55,216 nucleotides of DNA from Thermoleophilia bacterium (GTDB lineage: Bacteria > Actinomycetota > Thermoleophilia > Gaiellales > JAICJC01). The notes beneath the pieces are model-generated. The model was not told where the DNA came from. It ran no database searches and saw only the letters and a list, made by a program, of their open reading frames with translations. Location of the stretch: assembly GCA_025927685.1 (NCBI GenBank), contig JAICKX010000008.1, forward strand, positions 1-55,216, written 5' to 3'. The first letter of the stretch is position 1; each line of letters begins with the position of its first letter. Below are positions 1 through 8,170 of this stretch, in pieces. The position numbers and the translations under genes are program-made.

Positions 1-243
1 GCAGCCGAGCGGTTCGACTACCTCTACGCGACCGAGGAGCTGACGGAGTGGTCGGAACCGCTGCGGAGGCTGTCGACGCTCTCCGAGCGGGCCTTCGCGA
101 TGTTCAACAACAACGGCCGCAGCGCCGCCGGCGACGGCGGTTCCCCGATCGCCCAGGCGCCAACGAACGCGGTCATGCTCCGCGAGGTGCTGCACGACGC
201 CGGCGTGCCGGTTACGGATGCACGACGATCAGCCCTAACGTGA
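1..243 (+). CDS. DUF72 (YecE-like) family protein, C-terminal fragment
   Basis: The frame is open from the first base to TGA at 241-243 and gives 80 residues, so the start lies before the window. The segment FDYLYATEELTEW followed by FAMFNNNGR matches the end of the DUF72/YecE TIM-barrel family, where a Y-L-Y-x-x-E-E-L stretch and a 'FNN' motif sit close to the C-terminus. The molecular function of DUF72 proteins is not established. Its 3' end overlaps the convergent DUF202 gene by 32 bases. It is not in the ORF track because it lacks a start codon here. Family assignment rests on the short C-terminal motif only. Confidence 0.75.
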   Translation, partial: AAERFDYLYATEELTEWSEPLRRLSTLSERAFAMFNNNGRSAAGDGGSPIAQAPTNAVMLREVLHDAGVPVTDARRSALT

Positions 244-604
244 AGACGCCGAGGACGACCCCTACGGCGGTCAGCACCAGGTTGATCCGCGGGCTCAGGG
301 TGGCGAAGCGGCCCTCCTCCAGGGCCCGGTCGATCTCGCGCTCGCGCTGGTAGCCCGTGCCGATGCAGAGGACGCCGAGGACCGCGAACCCCGCGCCCGC
401 GATCTCGTAGGGCCACGCGGTCCCGTGCGAGAGCGTGGGAACGACGCGACCCGCCGCGAGGCTGACGGCGAGCGCGGTCAGGCCGGTGCGCCACCACGCC
501 AGATAGGTGCGCTCGTTCGCCAGCCGCGTCCGCCGAGTGGCGTCGCCGAGCTCGTCGAACGCTCGCCGCCCCGACGGCTGTTGGCGGCGCTCGATCTCCG
601 GCAT
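212..604 (-). CDS. DUF202 family small membrane protein
   Basis: A 130-residue protein starting at MPEIERRQQ. The longer 203-aa ORF upstream of this ATG is an arginine-rich shadow, so the internal ATG at 604 was chosen. It contains RLANERTYLAWWRTGLTAL, the DUF202 signature of 'NERTxLAWxRT' type, followed by three hydrophobic segments at roughly residues 28-50, 65-85 and 100-125. DUF202 (YidH-like) proteins are small inner-membrane proteins of unknown function. The gene is convergent with the DUF72 gene and overlaps its end. It is divergent from the secreted protein at 658, leaving only 53 bases for both promoters. Confidence 0.85.
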   Translation of the reverse strand: MPEIERRQQPSGRRAFDELGDATRRTRLANERTYLAWWRTGLTALAVSLAAGRVVPTLSHGTAWPYEIAGAGFAVLGVLCIGTGYQREREIDRALEEGRFATLSPRINLVLTAVGVVLGVFTLGLIVVHP

Positions 605-657
605 GGCGCGAAGCGTAGTCCCTTCCGCACGCGCCGATCGGCACGTATAGTCGCCGC

Positions 658-1839
658 ATGGAGGGGCGTCTGATCCGGATCGGCGCCGTCGCCGCTGCGG
701 TGACGGCCCTTCTGGCGCTGGGCGCGGCGACCGCCGCCGCGACCACCTCGACGGCCCCGTCTCTGCGGCTGCGCGCCCGGGCGCTCCAGCGGGTGCGCGC
801 GCTGCCGCACGCGTTCTTCTCACTGACGACCGTCTACCTCCAGACGGCGCCCGTCCCCGTCGTCAGGAACGGCGTGACGTACAGCATGTCGATGTCGGTG
901 TTCGGCGATCCGGGCTTCGGCTCGACGGTCGACGTCTCGCTCGGGCGCGGGTCGGCGGACGAGCGTGCGTTCCAGAGTCACGACTACTCGTTCTCGCCGC
1001 AGTCGGGGATCAACTTCCGGTACGACAAGAAGACGCTCGCGACCGCGAGCATCGACACCACGACGGCGATCGACCCGAGCCAGGTCACCGGCTCGTTCAC
1101 CGCGACGTCGGTGAAGTCGAAGACGTGCCCGCTGTACGACGGGCGGACGGGGACGAAGCTGGTCGCGCGGGGGACGATGTCGTTCAGCTCGTTCGACGTG
1201 GTCACCTCGACGTCCCCGTTCTTCGGGACGATCCACACGGCCCCGGTGCGGGCCAGGATCGTGAAGGACCCGGGCTGCGCGACCGACGTCATCGTCTTCA
1301 ATGCCGCGGGCTCGGTGCGCGCGATCCCGAAGCTCGGGCCGGCGATCGCAGGGCCGGCGCCGCATACGCGCTTCGTGCAGCCGTGCTTCGTGAACCGGAC
1401 GCTCGGCGCGAAGGTCGGCCCCGGCCGCTTCTTCGGCTTCGAGAAGGACTACCGCATCCCGCAGATCCTCCAGCTCGCGCTGCGCGCGCGGGAGGTGCCC
1501 CCGGACGAGTCCGAGTTCCACATCATCGAGGCGCTGGGAACGCGGGCCAGCCTGGCCAAGCCGGTCAAGGTCGGCCCGGGGCGGTTCGAGGCCGCCATCC
1601 ACGGCCAGGGCGAGGAGTTCCTGGGCGGGTCGGCCACCTTCACCTCGGGGCCGCCGACGGTCCGCACCGGCCTGCGCTGCCGCGACGGCGAGCGCGTGCG
1701 CCCATTCGCGCGCCTCACCTACCGCGGAACGCTCGAGCCGGCCACGCCGGCGCTCGTCGCGTCGTTCGACACGCTGCCGCTGGCCCTCCGCGAGGGCACC
1801 CCGGCGACGTACGTCGTTCGCGAGTACGGCCTCCGCTAG
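658..1839 (+). CDS. secreted hypothetical protein
   Basis: 393 residues. The N-terminus has a positively charged start (MEGRLIRIG), a hydrophobic core of alanines and leucines to about residue 27, and an A-x-A-type region (AAATTSTA), so export by a Sec signal peptide is likely. No lipobox is seen. The rest is beta-rich and soluble-looking, with several cysteines (in SKTCPLYD, DPGCATD, QPCFVN and LRCRDGE) that could form disulfides outside the cell. I recognise no enzyme motif or named domain. It stands alone on the plus strand between DUF202 and the PilZ gene. It is a real gene by length, codon pattern and signal peptide; its function is unknown. Confidence 0.8.
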   Translation: MEGRLIRIGAVAAAVTALLALGAATAAATTSTAPSLRLRARALQRVRALPHAFFSLTTVYLQTAPVPVVRNGVTYSMSMSVFGDPGFGSTVDVSLGRGSADERAFQSHDYSFSPQSGINFRYDKKTLATASIDTTTAIDPSQVTGSFTATSVKSKTCPLYDGRTGTKLVARGTMSFSSFDVVTSTSPFFGTIHTAPVRARIVKDPGCATDVIVFNAAGSVRAIPKLGPAIAGPAPHTRFVQPCFVNRTLGAKVGPGRFFGFEKDYRIPQILQLALRAREVPPDESEFHIIEALGTRASLAKPVKVGPGRFEAAIHGQGEEFLGGSATFTSGPPTVRTGLRCRDGERVRPFARLTYRGTLEPATPALVASFDTLPLALREGTPATYVVREYGLR

Positions 1840-1908
1840 CGCTTCCGCACCGCCAGGTTCTCCCGGTCGGGTGTCCACTTCCTGACCGTTTCGGCCGGAA
1901 TCACTGCG

Positions 1909-2301
1909 ATGCGGGTGGTCGGCGGGATGGAGCTCGCGGGGCGGGTGGTCGTGAGCGGGCGCCGCTACCGGGTGATGATGGTGTACGAGCGGGCGGTGCT
2001 CGAGACCGCGCATGACGCGCGCATCCGCCTGCGGGCCGTCTCCGTCTCGGAGGAGGGAGCCGAGACGACCGTCCTCGCGGCCCGGCAGACGCTCCGGCCG
2101 CCCGCCCGGATGACCGCCGTCTACTGCCAGGACGTCGTCGACGGTGACGTCGTCGAGGGGACGATCGTCGACCTCACCCGGCTCGGCCTCACGTTCCAGA
2201 CGACGCGCCTCCTGCGCCGCGGCGACCGCCTGTTCCTGCGGGCCCGCTTCTACGCCGAGCCGCTCGAGGCCCCGGTCCGCGTGGCGCGACGCGCACGGTG
2301 A
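1909..2301 (+). CDS. PilZ-domain protein, N-terminal part of a frame-broken gene
   Basis: 130 residues from ATG at 1909; ATG at 1927 is an equally possible start. The segment DVVEGTIVDLTRLGLTFQTTRLLRRGDRLFLRARF aligns by eye with GTEVIGQVAGLSATGVTFATTKPLRTGDRLRFHGRF in the intact PilZ protein at 8922-9950, so this is a paralogue. PilZ domains commonly bind cyclic di-GMP, but no clear RxxxR plus D/NxSxxG motif is seen, so ligand binding is uncertain. The frame stops at TGA 2299-2301 in the middle of the beta-barrel. The barrel continues in the ORF at 2298. The break is either a frameshift (in the genome or the assembly) or overlapping GTGA coupling. Confidence 0.7.
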   Translation: MRVVGGMELAGRVVVSGRRYRVMMVYERAVLETAHDARIRLRAVSVSEEGAETTVLAARQTLRPPARMTAVYCQDVVDGDVVEGTIVDLTRLGLTFQTTRLLRRGDRLFLRARFYAEPLEAPVRVARRAR

Positions 2302-2495
2302 ACGGCGCCGTCGTCGCCGAGTGCGTGTTCCAGGTCCCGACGCGCGAGCTGGCCGAGACGGTCGAGCGCATCGCCTCCGCCCGCCGGGCCGGGGTCCAAA
2401 CGACGCCGCTCGACATCGCGTCGGTGCGGCGCTCGCTCGTCGTCGAGCGCGTCGAGGATGGGCCCTGGCGCAGGCTCCTGCGCCGGTCCGGCTGA
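2298..2495 (+). CDS. PilZ-domain protein, C-terminal part of the frame-broken gene
   Basis: 65 residues, opening with GTG at 2298 that overlaps the upstream TGA as GTGA. NGAVVAECVFQVPTRELAETVERI corresponds to DGGGLVVGCWFDEIDEDGRAAIDRV in the intact paralogue, and the tail WRRLLRRSG resembles that protein's RRGVRRLLRR. This is therefore the last strands and C-terminal helix of the same PilZ domain that begins at 1909. A 65-residue fragment would not fold as a PilZ barrel alone. I treat it as the downstream half of a single frameshifted gene; translational coupling of two chains is the less likely alternative. Confidence 0.6.
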   Translation: MNGAVVAECVFQVPTRELAETVERIASARRAGVQTTPLDIASVRRSLVVERVEDGPWRRLLRRSG

Positions 2496-2508
2496 CGCAC
2501 ACCCGGGG

Positions 2509-3378
2509 TCAGGCGCCGGCGATGCGCTCGGCGTGCGCGTACACGTTGAAGCGCCGCTCGCGCAGGAAGCCGACGAGAGTCATCCCGAAGCGGCGGGCGG
2601 CGTCGACCGCCAGGCTGGACGGGGCCGAGACGGCGCACACGATCGGGATGCCGGCGACGGCCGCCTTCTGGACGATCTCGAAGCTCGCCCGGCCGGAGAC
2701 GAGCAGGATGCGGCCGGCGAGCGGCAGCGTCCCGGCCATGAGCTCGGCGCCCACGATCTTGTCGACGGCGTTGTGGCGTCCGACGTCCTCGCGGGAGGAC
2801 AGGAGCTTCCCGGCGGCGTCGAAGAGCGCCGCCGCGTGCAGGCCGCCCGTGCGATCGAACACCCGCTGGACTCTGCGCAGCTCGTCGGGCAGCGCGGTCA
2901 GCACCTCGGGCGCGACCTCGGGGCCGGGCGCGACCGGCGCGCACTGCACATCGAGCGCGTCGAGCGAGGCCTTGCCGCAGACGCCGCAGCTCGAGGTGGT
3001 GTAGAAGCTGCGTGCCGCAAGGTCGGGCAGCGCCCGCCCCACGGCGACGGTGACGACGTTGTAGTGCTGCTCCTCCCGCGGCACGTCGCAGTAGCGGACG
3101 CCGCGCACGTCGTCCGGGCCGATCAGCCCCTCGGTGAGGAGGAAGCCGGCGGCGAGCTCGAAGTCGTGGCCGGGGGTGCGCATCGTGACGGCGATCGTGC
3201 GCTGCTCGCCGCCCGGTTCGTCGACCCGGATCTCCATCGGCTCCTCGGTTGCGAGCCGGTCCGACCGGCGCCGGCGGGCGCCGTCCTCGACGTTCAGGAC
3301 GCGGACGCTGCTCGTGCTCGCCGGGCGGGCGGGCGCCTCGATCAGGCCGCGGGCGTCCTCTGCCGGCTCAGGCGCCAT
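2509..3378 (-). CDS. fdhD: FdhD, sulfurtransferase for formate dehydrogenase maturation
   Basis: 289 residues from ATG 3378; GTG 3387 is an alternative. FdhD moves sulfur from the cysteine desulfurase IscS to the molybdenum bis-MGD cofactor of formate dehydrogenase, which is required for activity. The essential CxxC is at about residues 131-134 (SSCGVCGKAS). Other family blocks are present: TMRTPGHDFELAAGFLLTEG, DRTGGLHAAALF, EDVGRHNAVDKI and LVSGRASFEIVQKA. The gene is the last of the minus-strand formate dehydrogenase operon, and its start overlaps the end of the Fe-S subunit gene by 11 bases. Dedicated FdhD next to its client is usual. Confidence 0.96.
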   Translation of the reverse strand: MAPEPAEDARGLIEAPARPASTSSVRVLNVEDGARRRRSDRLATEEPMEIRVDEPGGEQRTIAVTMRTPGHDFELAAGFLLTEGLIGPDDVRGVRYCDVPREEQHYNVVTVAVGRALPDLAARSFYTTSSCGVCGKASLDALDVQCAPVAPGPEVAPEVLTALPDELRRVQRVFDRTGGLHAAALFDAAGKLLSSREDVGRHNAVDKIVGAELMAGTLPLAGRILLVSGRASFEIVQKAAVAGIPIVCAVSAPSSLAVDAARRFGMTLVGFLRERRFNVYAHAERIAGA

Positions 3379-4318
3379 CGTCCGCACCGGGCGCCCGGTT
3401 CTGGACGTACTGGAACCCGAAACGGCCCTTGACGCACAGGTTGCCGTGCGTGACCCCGTGGTCGAGCGGCGAGGTCACCTTGACGATCGTGTTGTCCTGG
3501 ACGTGCAGCTCGAGGCTGCAGCCGACGCCGCAGTAGGAGCAGATGGTCTCGGTCACCGTCTGGGCGGACTCGTCCCACCCGCCGGCCTGGCGCAGGTCGT
3601 ACTCGCTCTTGAACATGAGCGCCCCGGTGGGGCAGACGGCGATGCAGTTGCCGCAGTAGACGCAGGCGGAGTCCGGGAGTGGGGCGTCGAACTCCGTCGC
3701 GATGCGGGCGTCGAAGCCGCGCCCGGCCACCGCGATCGCGAACGTGTTCTGCCAGTCGGTGCCGCAGCCCTCGACGCACTTGTAGCAGAGGATGCACTTC
3801 GCGTAGTCGCGGACGTAGTTCTCGTTGTCGATCTTGACCGGCTGGGCCACCGTCGCCGCGGTCTGGCCGTCGCCCGCGTGGTGGCGCCCCGCCTGGGCGC
3901 GGTCGCGCGCGCCCTCCGGCGCCGGTGGCGCGGGCGGGCCGTATCGCTCCGGCGCCGCGCCGTACTCGCGATTCCAGCGGTCGACGTGCTGGGTGGTGGA
4001 CAGATCCACGCTCGATCCCAGGAACTCCAGCACCATCTTCCGGCTGTGGTCGACGCGGTCGCTGCGGGTGCGCACGACCATGCCGTCCTCGGCCTTGCGC
4101 GCGCACGACGGGACGAGCACGCGCGACCCCTCGACCTCGACCATGCACACCCGGCAGGCGTTGACGGGCGTCAGCGTCTCGCCGTAACAGAGCGTCGGGA
4201 TGTCGAGCCCGCGGGCCTTGCACGCGTCGAGGATGGTGGATCCCTCGGGGACGCGCACCGCATCGCCGTCGATCTGGAGCTCGACGGTGCGGCGGATGGT
4301 GACCGGGACCGCGCTCAT
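3368..4318 (-). CDS. formate dehydrogenase iron-sulfur subunit (NuoG/FdhA N-terminal-like, with detached Mo-enzyme Fe4S4 domain)
   Basis: 316 residues. Domains in order: a [2Fe-2S] ferredoxin fold with Cys44, 55, 58 and 72 (LCYGETLTPVNACRVC); a His/Pro-rich linker (about 105-165) where the usual NuoG-type HxxxCxxC cluster motif is absent; two [4Fe-4S] motifs, CILCYKCVEGC at 175-185 and CVYCGNCIAVC at 219-229; then CSYCGVGC at 260-267 plus Cys295 (GNLCVKGRFG). This last block is the [4Fe-4S] domain that normally opens the catalytic subunit of molybdopterin oxidoreductases. The chain stops right after it. Here that domain is on the electron-transfer subunit while the Mo domain is a separate protein (6174-8117). 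The ATG overlaps the NuoEF-like stop (ATGA), implying coupled translation. Confidence 0.92.
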   Translation of the reverse strand: MSAVPVTIRRTVELQIDGDAVRVPEGSTILDACKARGLDIPTLCYGETLTPVNACRVCMVEVEGSRVLVPSCARKAEDGMVVRTRSDRVDHSRKMVLEFLGSSVDLSTTQHVDRWNREYGAAPERYGPPAPPAPEGARDRAQAGRHHAGDGQTAATVAQPVKIDNENYVRDYAKCILCYKCVEGCGTDWQNTFAIAVAGRGFDARIATEFDAPLPDSACVYCGNCIAVCPTGALMFKSEYDLRQAGGWDESAQTVTETICSYCGVGCSLELHVQDNTIVKVTSPLDHGVTHGNLCVKGRFGFQYVQNRAPGADDGA

Positions 4319-6168
4319 CCGGCCGCCCGCTCGAACACGCGCAGCTCGCGCACCGCGGAGTCGATGGCGTTCGCCGCCGTCTGGCCGAGGCCGCAGATCG
4401 AGGCGTCGCGCATCGCCTGGCCGATCTCGTCGAGCAGGGCCAGCTCGTCGGCCACCGTCCCGCGCGGCCGTTCGGAGGCAAGCCGCAGGAGCGCCTCCTG
4501 CTGCCGCACCGTCCCGACCCGGCACGGCACGCACTGCCCGCACGACTCGTCGCGGAAGAAGGCCGCGATCCGAAGCAGCACCGGCACGAGGTCGACCGTC
4601 TCGTCGAAGGCCATGATCACGCCCGAGCCGAGCGTCGTCCCCACCTCACGGGTCGCCTCGAACGAGAGCTCGAGGTCGAGCTTGTCCGGGCCGACGAACG
4701 CGCCGGCCGCACCGCCCAGGAGCACCGCCTTGAGCTGGCGGCCGCCGGCGACGCCTCCGGCCATCTCGAGCAGCTCGCCCAGCTTCACGCCGAACGGCGC
4801 CTCGTAGAGGCCCGGCCGCTCGACGCAGCCGGAGAGGCAGAAGAGGCGGGTGCCGGTCGACTGCTCGGTGCCGATCCGCGCGAACGCGGCGCCGCCCTCG
4901 AGCACGATGTCGAGCACGTTGATCAGGCTCTCGACGTTGTTCACGACCGTCGGCTTGGAGAAGAGGCCGGAGTCGACCGGGAACGGCGGCTTCGAGCGCG
5001 GCTCGCCGCGGTAGCCCTCGATCGAGTTGAAGAGCGCCGTCTCCTCGCCGCAGATGTAGGCCCCGGCGCCCTTGCGCAGCTCGATGTCGAACCGCACGCC
5101 CGCGCCCATCACGTCGTCGCCGAGGAAGCCGCGGGCCCGCGCGCCGGTGATCGCCGTCGAGAGCCGCTCCCAGGCCAGCGGGTACTCGCCGCGGAGGTAG
5201 ACGAAGGCCCGCTCGCAGCCGGTCGCGAACCCGGCGATCGTCATCGCCTCGACGAGGGCGAAGGGGTCGTGCTCGATCACGACCCGATCCTTGAACGTCC
5301 CCGGCTCCGACTCGTCGGCGTTGCACACCAGGTAGTGGGGCCGCACCGGGTTTCGGGCCACGGCGTCCCACTTGCGGCCGGTCGGGAACGCCGCCCCGCC
5401 GCGCCCGAGCAGCCGCGAGTCGGTCACCTCGCGGATGACGCCGGCCGGGCCCATGTCGATCGCCGCGCGCAGCGCCGCGTAGCCCCCGGCGGCCCGGTAG
5501 CTGTCGAGGCTCCCCGGGTCGACCCGGCCGATGCGGCGAAGCAGCCGGAGCGATGGGTCGCCGGCCTGCGGCACGAGCGGGGGCGGAGGCGAAGGCGCGT
5601 CGGCGCTTGCGAGCGCGGCCGCGACGTCGGAGGCCGACGCCGGCGCGATCTCGTGCTCGTGGGCCTCGTCGCCCGCGCGGGTGACGAGCGCGGCCGGCGC
5701 TCGCTCGCACATCCCCAGGCAGGGGCTCTCGAGCCAGATCGACCTGCCGTTCCCGGGGTGCTCGCCGGCCGGGCCGACCGTCCGCTCGAGCTCCGCGACG
5801 AGCTCGCTGCTGCCGCGGCACATGCAGGCGATGTCCGTGCAGACGTGCGTGACGAGCGGCGCGCGCGGCTCGAGCGCGAAGAGGGCGTAGAAGCTCGCGA
5901 CGCCGTAGGCCTCGGCGGGCGGGATCGTGAGCCGGCGGCAGACGTAGCCGAGCGCCGCCGGGCTGATCCAGCCGATTCGCCCCTGAACCTCGTGGAGCAC
6001 CGGCAGCAGCAGGTGCCGCTGGGCCCGGGCGGCGTGGCCGCCGAGGGCCGCGTGGCCGTCGGCGCCGCGCTCGCCTCCGACCCACGCCGAGGCGGGCGGG
6101 CCGAGCACGCCGTCGACGGCGTCGCGCTCGGCGGTGGTCGGCGGGCTGTCGAGGAGCTTCAGGTCCAC
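4315..6168 (-). CDS. NAD-dependent formate dehydrogenase beta subunit, NuoE-NuoF fusion
   Basis: 617 residues from GTG 6168, five bases after the catalytic subunit's stop. Residues about 50-190 are a NuoE-like thioredoxin-fold [2Fe-2S] domain (CTDIACMCRGS, then SPCLGMCERAP). Residues about 200-610 are NuoF-like: GRGGAAFPTGRKW and NADESEPGTFKDR for FMN and NAD(H) binding, ICGEETAL, and the [4Fe-4S] motif ESCGQCVPCRVGT with a late Cys in ASICGLGQ. The protein accepts electrons from the Fe-S subunit and reduces NAD+ in the cytoplasm. NuoE-NuoF fusions are known in soluble NAD-dependent formate dehydrogenases and NAD-reducing hydrogenases. Its stop overlaps the next start. Confidence 0.93.
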   Translation of the reverse strand: MDLKLLDSPPTTAERDAVDGVLGPPASAWVGGERGADGHAALGGHAARAQRHLLLPVLHEVQGRIGWISPAALGYVCRRLTIPPAEAYGVASFYALFALEPRAPLVTHVCTDIACMCRGSSELVAELERTVGPAGEHPGNGRSIWLESPCLGMCERAPAALVTRAGDEAHEHEIAPASASDVAAALASADAPSPPPPLVPQAGDPSLRLLRRIGRVDPGSLDSYRAAGGYAALRAAIDMGPAGVIREVTDSRLLGRGGAAFPTGRKWDAVARNPVRPHYLVCNADESEPGTFKDRVVIEHDPFALVEAMTIAGFATGCERAFVYLRGEYPLAWERLSTAITGARARGFLGDDVMGAGVRFDIELRKGAGAYICGEETALFNSIEGYRGEPRSKPPFPVDSGLFSKPTVVNNVESLINVLDIVLEGGAAFARIGTEQSTGTRLFCLSGCVERPGLYEAPFGVKLGELLEMAGGVAGGRQLKAVLLGGAAGAFVGPDKLDLELSFEATREVGTTLGSGVIMAFDETVDLVPVLLRIAAFFRDESCGQCVPCRVGTVRQQEALLRLASERPRGTVADELALLDEIGQAMRDASICGLGQTAANAIDSAVRELRVFERAAG

Positions 6169-6173
6169 GACGG

Positions 6174-8117
6174 CTACTTCGCGGGCACCGCGATCTGCGA
6201 GGCGGCCTGGCCGGTGCGCTCCGCATCCGAGAGCCGGTCGACCCGGATCGCGCTCGCCTTGAACTCGGCCGTGCCCGACTTCGGGTCGGTCGCGTCGATG
6301 GTGAGCACGTTCGTCTCGACCTCTTCAGGGAAGTGGAACGTCATGAACGCGAGCCCCGGCCGCAGCGTCTCGTCGATCCGGACCGGGGCATAGACGGAGC
6401 CTCGCCGCGAGCTCACCTTCACCAGCTCGCCCTCGTCCAGTCCGAGCCGCTCGCAGTCCTCCGGCGAGAGGTTGAGGGACTCGCGACGGCGGAGCGGTGA
6501 GGCGTACCCGCCGCTCTGGACGCCGGTGTTGTAGGAGTCGAGCCGGCGGCCGGTGGTGAGCCGGATCGGGAACTCGTCGGAGAGCTTGTCGACGGGCGGC
6601 GCGTGCTCGACGACGTTGAAGGGCGCGGGCGGCCCGGAGATCGGGCTCTCCCACAGGCGGCCGTGCAGGAAGAGCTCGCCGGGGTGCTGCTCGTCGTAGC
6701 AGGGCCACTGGATGCCGCCCAGCTCGTCGAGGCGTGGGTAGGTCATGCCGGCGTGCATCGGCGAGAGCGAGCGCAGCTCGTTCCACACCGACTCGGCGTC
6801 CGGCGGGCCGAGGTCGTGGCCCATGCGGGCGGCGATGTCGCACACGATCTCGATGTCGTCGCGGGCCCCTCCGGGCGGCTCGAGCGCCTTGCGCACGCGT
6901 TGCACGCGCCGCTCGCTGTTCGTGACGGTGCCCTCGGCCTCGCACCAGCTCGCCGACGCGGGCAGGACGACGTCGGCCAGCTCGGCCGTGCGGGTCATGA
7001 AGATGTCCTGCACGACCAGGTGGTCGAGGCCCTCCAGGAGCTCGACGGCGTGGGCGGTGTCGGCCTCCGACTGGGCCGGGTTCTCGCCGACGACGTAGAG
7101 CGTGCGCAGCTCGCGCCGCTCCATCGCCTCGAACATCTGCGTCAGGTGCCAGCCGTAGCGGGGCTCGATCGTGACGCCCCAGGCCGCCTCGAACTTGGCG
7201 CGGGCCTCGTCATCGCGCTCGACGTCCTGGAAGCCCGGCAGCTTGTTCGGGATCGCGCCCATGTCGCCGCCGCCCTGGACGTTGTTCTGGCCGCGAAGCG
7301 GGTTCAGGCCCGAGCCGTAGCGGCCGACGTGGCCGGTGAGCAGGGCCAGGTTGATGAGCGCGAAGACGTTGTCGACCGCGTTGTGGTGCTCGGTGATGCC
7401 GAGCGTCCAGCAGATGATCGCCCGGTCGGCGCGGGCATAGGCGTGGGCGGCGTCGCGGATGATCTCGGCCGGGACGCCGGTCTCCTCCTGGCCGCGTTCG
7501 AGCGTCCACGGCTCGACCGACGCGGCGTACTCGTCGAAGCCGGTCGTCGCGCGCTCGATGAACTCGCGATTGTGGAGCCCGGCGTGCAGGATCTCGCGCG
7601 CCATCGTGTTGGAGAGCGCGACGTCGGTGCCGACGTCGATGCCGAGCCATGCGTCGGCCCACTGCGCCGAGGTGGTGCGGCGCGGATCCACGGAGAAGAG
7701 GCGCGCGCCGGCGTGCACGGCCTTCAGGACGTGATGGAAGAAGATCGGATGGGTTTCACGGGCGTTCGACCCCCACAGGAAGATCACGTCGGTCTCCTCG
7801 ACCTCCTGATAGGAGCTGGTGCCGCCCCCGGCCCCGAACACCGTCGCCAGACCGACGACGCTGGGAGCGTGTCAGGTGCGGTTACAGCTGTCGATGTTGT
7901 GCGAGCCCATGACGACGCGGCTGAACTTCTGCATCGCGTAGTTCATCTCGGTCGACGCCTTGGAGCAGCTGAACAGCCCGAACGCGTTCGGCCCCTCGGC
8001 CGCCGCGACCTGGAAGCCGGCCGCCGCGCGATCGAGCGCCTCGTCCCAGGTCGCCGGGCGCAGGCCGCCGTTCTCGCGGATCATCGGCTCCGTCAGCCGG
8101 GTGAGTGGCTTTCGCAT
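6174..8117 (-). CDS. fdhA: formate dehydrogenase catalytic subunit, selenoprotein with UGA-encoded selenocysteine at residue 82
   Basis: The ORF track splits this into 81 aa (7872-8117) and 555 aa (6174-7841). Reading through TGA at 7874-7872 gives 647 residues with the formate dehydrogenase active site NIDSCNRT-U-HAPSVVGLATVFG, matching the Sec-His site of E. coli FdhF (VUHGPSVAGL). Downstream blocks also match the family: VIFLWGSNARETHPI, LNPLRGQNNVQGGGDMGA, VVQDIFMTRTAELADVVLP. A SECIS hairpin follows the UGA. The start is fixed by a near-perfect SD (AAGGAGGTGAT) six bases upstream. The protein therefore lacks the usual N-terminal Fe4S4 domain, which is found on the subunit at 3368-4318. 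It oxidises formate to CO2 at a Mo/W bis-MGD site. Confidence 0.95.
7832..7868 (-). promoter_or_regulatory. bacterial SECIS element inside fdhA
   Basis: In the mRNA, 18 nucleotides after the UGA comes GGUCU, the apical-loop sequence of the E. coli fdhF SECIS and at the same spacing as I recall for that element. It is closed by CGUCGUC (7860-7854) pairing with GGCGACG (7848-7842), all pairs Watson-Crick except one G-U. Weaker outer pairs (A-U, C-G, then CUC/GGG) extend the helix beyond a G-G mismatch. SelB recognises such a loop to deliver Sec-tRNA. The pairing is seen directly in the sequence; SelB binding is inferred. Confidence 0.9.
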
Positions 8118-8123
8118 CCTCGC

Positions 8124-8134
8124 ATCACCTCCTT
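8124..8134 (-). promoter_or_regulatory. ribosome binding site that fixes the fdhA start
   Basis: On the minus strand AAGGAGGTGAT, a near-complete complement of the 16S rRNA 3' end, lies six bases before ATG 8117. A second ATG lies eight bases further upstream inside this site and cannot use it. This rules out a longer protein with its own N-terminal Fe4S4 domain. Confidence 0.85.
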
Positions 8135-8170
8135 CCCGTCACGCGAATCGTACCCCGATATGGATCGCGA

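Noticed and set aside
820-2502. 560-aa minus-strand ORF
   Set aside because: Arg/Ala/Asp-rich antisense shadow of the secreted protein and PilZ genes, with no domain.
3134-4807. 557-aa plus-strand ORF across the formate dehydrogenase genes
   Set aside because: Antisense to fdhD and the Fe-S subunit, both with clear motifs; composition is that of a shadow frame.
7872-8117. Treating the 81-aa ORF as a separate small gene or the fdhA TGA as a pseudogene stop
   Set aside because: Family alignment on both sides of the TGA, its position at the Sec residue and the SECIS hairpin support read-through.
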